NCBI GenBank assembly: GCA_011800155.1
Contig: CM022369.1
Coordinates: 2,232,001-2,296,000 of the forward strand
DNA from: Flammulina velutipes
Taxonomy: Eukaryota; Basidiomycota; Agaricomycetes; Agaricales; Physalacriaceae
Length of the DNA: 64,000 bases
Direction of reading: 5' to 3'
The translations under genes were made by a program, and so were the position numbers. Under the pieces are notes generated by a model. The model ran no database searches. It worked only from the letters and a program-made list of their open reading frames with translations, and was not told the DNA's origin. Position 1 is the stretch's first letter, and every line of letters begins with the position of its first letter. This document shows, piece after piece, positions 59,060-64,000 of the stretch.

Positions 59060-61957
59060 ATGGCTCTTCGATGCGTCTACCTCCTATTCTTCGCCATTAC
59101 TAGCGTCTTGTCTATTCAACATCAAGCACACACTCGTCGTACTCCTAGCAGGGCACATATGTTTCACTCGCGACATGCTGCCTCGAACGAATCTAGCCTA
59201 CTGTCAGTTCGGGACACGCCTATACCAGCTATGCACGACCGACGCGTCTCATCTATTATATCCTCTATAACTACGAACAATGACCAGATATCTGGATGGT
59301 ACGCACGCATACATCGTACCAAGGATGCATTTACTCATGTTCCTCGTTCGATAGGATATCTTCTCTCGATTCCGATGGCAAGTGGCCCGACGTCAATTAC
59401 GCAACAGGATGCGCCGCTCAACGCGCTAATTGGCCTGCACAATCCCATTGGCAGCGGCTCAGTATGTCGTTTCTATCTTTTCATCTACCCTACTACTGAT
59501 CATGTCCAAACCCAGGGCTTATATCCGGTGCATGGCATGGCGGTGTCCCTAATGCAAGCACATACGATCACGATACGCGCGCCTTAGCAGCGGTTTTATC
59601 AGGCATGGATTGGTGGTTTACCCGCGACTTCACCAACGTCGCCTGCTTGGACCACGGAGGTACCGACAAATGTCCTTGTAGCTCTACGGATACCACACTT
59701 TGGAATACGAACTGGTACAGCAACGTCAGTCGATACCTCCATCCTATCGCATAGCTAACGTCCTACTATCAGGTAATCGGCATCCCGTCACTCGTCATTC
59801 AGACATGCTTGCTTCTAGATAATGCGCTCCCACAACGTACTCGAGATCACTGTGCTGTTATGACGAGTCGCTCATACGGGACTTTCAACGTGAATCCTCC
59901 GCCCGGTTACTTGTCTGGCGCCAATATCCTGGATATTGCTCGAATTGCAATTGACCAAGGTCTCCTAACTAGTGATCCTGACCTGCTCATAAGTGCATAC
60001 AACAGAGCGCACAATGAAATTGCGATCAAATCTACAATCCGTGCAGATGGTATAAGAAACGATGGGAGCTTTGGGTAAGCCTGTGCAGTTCGCGATAATC
60101 GACCTACCTGACACTAACACTGGGTCCAGTCAACATGGAGGTTTGCTCTACAATGGGAATTACGGTTCGCCTATACATTACAGGGGCTATAGACAATATG
60201 CTGACAACGTTTGTAGGAAAGGACTAGTTAGTCAAAACGTTCCCGCTGTCGCATCAAAATTGACCTAGATATCCAGCGCGAACGCAGTCATCGACCTGGA
60301 ACTGATAGCTGTGGGTACCCAGTTCGCAGCCGCCAACTCCTCCAGAGCCGCGCTAGACTCATTATTTGACGGAAATCGATGGATGGTATTTTACAATACT
60401 CTGAGTGGGATCATACATTGGGACTTCGTACGTTGTCATAATCCTATTTTGTACAGCGATACTCACGGATATTGCTGAATAGTCTGTTCTTCCAAGATTC
60501 ATCAGCTTCCCTGTAGCTGACCAGCAGTGCGTGCCCCCCAATGAAACGATCACATTATTCTGACGCAGTATTCTAGAGCAACTGGTGGTCTAAAAATCGA
60601 TTTGAAAGCTGTTGCTGACCTAGGAGCTGCGTGGAACGCGAGCTCTATGAAGCAATTTGCCACCTTGAAGGATTCAAATAGCAATGCCAATGCTGGGAGC
60701 CTAAATGGCAATCGTATGTTCTATGCAAATGATTACATGGTTAGATCTCTCTTTTTTTTTGGTTATTGCAATTTACAGTTTATATTAAACAGGTCCATCG
60801 TGGAAACGGTTACGTTTCAACACTCAAGATGTACTCCTCGAGGACAAGCAATACAGAATGTACGAATTCCCAAAACGTGGGTCTAATTCTCTTCAATTGC
60901 CTGATGCAATAGCTGAAGGATTTATGCCCAGCCATTCGGCTTCCATTTAGCGGATGGTACGCTGTACACTTACCAACACGGGAACGAATATGAGGACATC
61001 GCGGCTGCCTGGGACTGGGATATGATACCTGGTTCTACAGTCGATTATAAAGCGACCCCTTTGAGCTGTGATCGAGCCAGCTTCACTGGTATCTCTCCCT
61101 TTGTTGGAGGTGTTTCGACAGGAACCACCGGTATCGCGGCTATGCGCTATGTCAATCCGTATACGAAAACCTTGCAGTATCAGAAGACTTGGTTCTTCCT
61201 CGGAGACGACATCCAACATGTGATGGTGTCTGGCCTCACCTCTACGTCCGGAGCCCCCATATACACCGTCTTGGACCAGAAACGCCACTCCGGAAACGTC
61301 GCAGTTGACACCAACGAGGCCGTCGCGGTCCCTTCTTCCAAAACCGTATCACAGCCTGGCGCTTCTTCGCTATGGCACGATGGCGTCGGATACACTTTCG
61401 ATAGCCAGCAACCTACGACTCTTAATTTTCAAGTCGGTCGCAAGACAGGCAACTGGTCTGCCATCGGAATCTCAACTCAACCTCCTGCAGACGTTGATCT
61501 CTTTTCGGCATGGCTACAGCACCATCCGGAGTCGCTCGACGTTCCCATATCCTATACGATATTCCCTTCCGTCGATCGGACCGCCTTTGTCTCCAAAAGC
61601 AGTTCTTTCGAACTGCAGTCTACCGTGAACAATGCACATGTATCTGCCGTCTACGACCAATCACACGATACTGCCATGTTTGTCTTCTGGGACGTCGGCG
61701 GAGGACAAGCAAGCCTGGATATCTCCTCGGCCCAGAACCCGAATTCGACATTGCTAGTTCAAGTGAATGGGAACGCCGCGGTTATCTATGATCGACCTCT
61801 TCACCGTGTTCTTATTTCCGATCCCTCCCAGACATTGGATGCACTGGAGGTTAAGCTGACAGTGACGACCGAGGGGAAACCAACCACCAGTAAGAGTGTT
61901 ATCGTGCCGTTGCCACGAAACGGATTGGCGGGGAGCACACAGGTTGTCGGAATTTGA
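59060..61957 (+). CDS. secreted polysaccharide lyase family 8 (PL8), copy 1
   Basis: Family 8 lyases cleave uronic-acid-containing polysaccharides (hyaluronan, chondroitin, xanthan or fungal glucuronans) by beta-elimination; the substrate here is unknown. Signal peptide MALRCVYLLFFAITSVLSIQ. Alpha-toroid: QISGW, WPDVNYATGC, WPAQSHWQRL, GAWHGGVPNASTYDHD, MDWWFTRDFTNVACLD and LWNTNWYSNVIGIPSLVI. Active-site block: RNDGSFGQHGGLLYNGNYG with the catalytic His and Tyr, across the intron 60075-60129. Then GNRMFYANDYMVHRGNGYVS, AAWDWDMIPGSTVDYKATPL and the long beta-sandwich exon 61022-61957. About twelve exons, ~800 residues. All joins read are GT..AG. It forms a tandem pair with the gene at 62333. 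Confidence 0.9.
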
Positions 61958-62332
61958 GTCTGTCTTACACGAACAACTATGTAAGTATTGTATATCAAGC
62001 GCACTTCTAGGAGTCGAAAGCAAGCTATGTGATCTAAAACGTGTCATTCCGGACGACTACTACTGATTAGTTGAGTTTTAACATCACCTGTGTGCACGTG
62101 GGCGCCACATTAGATTAGATTAGATGCGTTGTCTAGGTTGCTTTCGTACCACCATCACCAAATCATTGGCTCGTTCACTCTCGCCTGTAACTTTGAGATC
62201 ACGCGCGCGCAGCTCCTCGTTCGTTCAGGATGCGAAAACGGGCTTTCGTTAACAGGAACCCTACAAGGAAGCAAAACACGTATAAAAGGAAATGGTAAGA
62301 GGGATGCTTCCTCCCCCTTCGTACTACCCGAC
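61958..62332. other. spacer between the PL8 copies
   Basis: 375 bp with the 3' UTR of copy 1 and promoter of copy 2. It has a short ATTAG repeat (about 62109-62125, three units) and the TATA box at 62281. No gene seen. Confidence 0.5.
62281..62288 (+). promoter_or_regulatory. TATA box of PL8 copy 2
   Basis: TATAAAAG 45-52 bp upstream of the ATG at 62333, mirroring the TATA box of copy 1. Confidence 0.6.
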
Positions 62333-64000
62333 ATGGCTCTACGACGCGCGTATCTGCTCTCCTTAGTGATTACTGGCTCATTATCTATCCAAACTCCGCA
62401 TGCATACGGAGTTGATTCCCGGAACGCTACCTCTGCGACAAACGAAACTTCTGGCGACTTGCCACCTACAGTGACAACTATGCTCGATAGACGTGTATCG
62501 TCGATTGTCTCGTCTTTGACTACCAACAATGATCAGATATCAGGATGGTAAGCACTGTACCAAGGGCGTGAGCTATAATTTGAATCGCTTTGAACAGGCT
62601 ATCTTCTCTCGAATCCAACGGCCAGTGGCCTGACGTCAACTACGCAACAGGATGCGCCGTTGTAACCACTGACTGGCCTGCCCAATCACATTGGCAACGA
62701 CTGAGTACGCCATTCGTGTTATGCGTTCCAGACAACTGCTAAATTCAACTGCAGAGCTGATGTCTGGTGTATGGCACGGCGGTGTTCCTACCGTCGAAAC
62801 GTATGACCACGATGCCAGTTTGTTGTCAGCCATTCTAACGGGCATGGATTGGTGGTTTACCCGCGATTTCACAAATATCGCCTGTTTGGACCAGGGAGGC
62901 AGTGACAATTGTCCTTGCAGCTCTACAGATACGACGCTTTGGAGTACCAACTGGTATAGCAACGTTAGTCGAACCCCAAACACATTCATGTTCTCGCATT
63001 TGTAACGCTTCTCCAGGTCATTGGCATACCGTCACTTGTTATCGAGACCTGCCTGCTTCTGAATGATGTTTTGCCTCAGCGCTCTAGGGATTACTGTTCT
63101 GTTATGACCAGCCGTTCATACGAAACTCTTGACCGGAACCCTTCCCCTCGTTACTTGGGTGGTGCCAATACCATGGACATTTCTCGCATTGCAATTGACC
63201 AGGGCGTGCTTACTGGCGATGTGGACCTCCTCACGAGTGCATACAAAAGAGCACACGATGAACTTTCTGTCAGATCCCTGGTACGTGAAGACGGCGTAAG
63301 ACACGATGGGAGCTTTGGGCAAGTCTGCATAGATCCATGGGTATTTATCAATCTGACAATGTGATTGTAGGCAACATAGAGGTTTGCTTTACAACGGAAA
63401 TTACGGTTTGTTCTATTTTCTCATAATTGCACGCAACTTGTTAACTTTATCGTAAAGGAAAGGACTAGTTAGTCGAAGCGCTTCTGATTCTATCTTGAAG
63501 CTCACTCTGCTACTTATTCAGCGCGAACGATATCATCGACGTGGAAACAATAGCTCTGGGGACCGAGTTCGCAGCCGACAACTCTTCCAAGTCGGTAATC
63601 GACTTGTTATTCGACGGAGATCGATGGATGGTATTCTATAACACTTTGAGTGGCGTTCTCCACTGGGACTTCGTACGTTGGCACCACGATCTATCGTACC
63701 TTCGTGCTTAACGCTCATGTTCCTTGACAGTCTGCTCTCCCTAGGTTCATCAGCCAGCCAGTGGCCGATCAAGGGTATGCATTTTTACTGAAGTAAAGCT
63801 CTCCGAAAGGTTCTAATCAAGTTACTCAGAGCCGCCGCTGGACTGAACATCGATCTCGACGCTGTTTTCCATCTTGGAGCAGCGTGGAATTCAACCGCTC
63901 TGCAGCAATTCGCCGCTCTGAAAGGGTCAATTGGAAGGCATGATGCCAATGCTGGGAGCTTGAATGGCAATCGCATGTTCTATGCTAATGATTACATGGT
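62333..64000 (+). CDS. secreted polysaccharide lyase family 8 (PL8), copy 2, 3' end outside window
   Basis: Second PL8 gene, cut by the window end within the GSLNGNRMFYANDYM exon. Signal peptide MALRRAYLLSLVITGSLSIQ, then an Asn/Thr-rich stretch and MLDRRVSSIVSSLTTNNDQI. The toroid elements match copy 1: WPDVNYATGC, GVWHGGVPTVETYDHD, MDWWFTRDFTNIACLD, LWSTNWYSNVIGIPSLVIE. The active-site region reads RHDGSFGQHRGLLYNGNYG after splicing, so His and Tyr are kept. That splice (63319-63370) starts with GC: where copy 1 has GG/GTAAG, copy 2 has GG/GCAAG; reading through gives a stop codon after 15 codons. Apart from that no break is visible. Likely functional, with the C-terminal beta-sandwich out of view. 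Confidence 0.87.

Larger units (their letters stand above)
59060..64000 (+). repeat. tandem duplication of a PL8 lyase gene
   Basis: Two head-to-tail PL8 genes (59060-61957 and 62333-past 64000) share exon layout, intron positions and long near-identical protein stretches such as TTNNDQISGW, PDVNYATGC, WPAQSHWQRL, CPCSSTDTTLW, NTLSG, and GSLNGNRMFYANDYM. The 375 bp between them is unrelated to coding sequence. N-termini after the signal peptide differ, so the copies are not recent identical duplicates. Confidence 0.88.

Noticed and set aside
62105..62126. Telomere-like ATTAG repeat
   Set aside because: Only about three units, in a different register from the fungal telomere repeat TTAGGG; it is a short simple repeat.
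1..64000. Search for transposons, CRISPR arrays, rRNA and tRNA genes
   Set aside because: No transposase, reverse transcriptase, long terminal repeats, repeat-spacer arrays or RNA gene patterns were recognised by eye; short or degenerate elements could still be missed.

Overview
The window reads as nuclear DNA of a filamentous basidiomycete, most likely an Agaricomycete. Genes sit 50-900 bp apart on both strands. Nearly all are split by short introns of about 48-57 nt with GT..AG borders. Several families are typical of mushroom genomes: a DUF6535 membrane protein, a DUF6699 protein, PL8 lyases and a RlpA-like double-psi barrel protein. Species cannot be named from the sequence. Exon joins quoted here were worked out by hand from reading frame and family conservation; they are models, not transcript-supported.

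Layout: the 3' end of ribosomal protein eL15 (1-617); a secreted GH16 glucanase (856-2628) convergent with a SurE-type nucleotidase (2683-4017, minus); a Ras guanine-nucleotide exchange factor carrying a degenerate Ras-like domain (4234-8071); a DUF6535 membrane protein (8248-10874) convergent with MYG1 (11224-12596, minus); four poorly known genes (12977-17193: Pro-rich protein, GPI-type surface protein, unknown protein, DUF6699 protein); a DDX60-like Ski2-family helicase (18027-23755, minus); two Ser/Pro-rich proteins with C-terminal membrane segments (24426-26929, minus); a large disordered protein with a helical N-terminus (27910-30782).

The second half is rich in housekeeping genes: a methyltransferase and FEN1 fired from one 80-bp divergent promoter (30955-33591), a small secreted double-psi barrel protein (33811-34770), the t-SNARE Sec9 (34975-36179), NAD-glutamate dehydrogenase Gdh2 (36961-41077), a CCCH zinc-finger protein (41332-43163), an SRA-domain protein (43457-44920), helicase Drs1 (45146-47814), APC4 (47901-51066), a bZIP factor (51288-52640), Gpi2/PIG-C (53462-54590, minus), Mpp10 (54824-57220, minus), a Sur7-like membrane protein (57761-58712), and two tandem PL8 polysaccharide lyases, the second cut by the window end (59060-61957 and 62333-64000).

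There is no operon logic. Themes recur: ribosome biogenesis (eL15, Drs1, Mpp10), cell cycle and DNA maintenance (FEN1, APC4, SRA), secretion and surface (Sec9, Gpi2, Sur7-like, GPI-type proteins) and carbohydrate or wall work (GH16, double-psi barrel, PL8 pair). I saw no transposon, CRISPR array, rRNA or tRNA. No wholly new system is evident. The most notable points are the tandem PL8 pair in which one intron donor has changed from GT to GC, the RasGEF with a G-domain that lacks its G3 motif, the FEN1 insertion, and the near-palindromic site in the FEN1 promoter.
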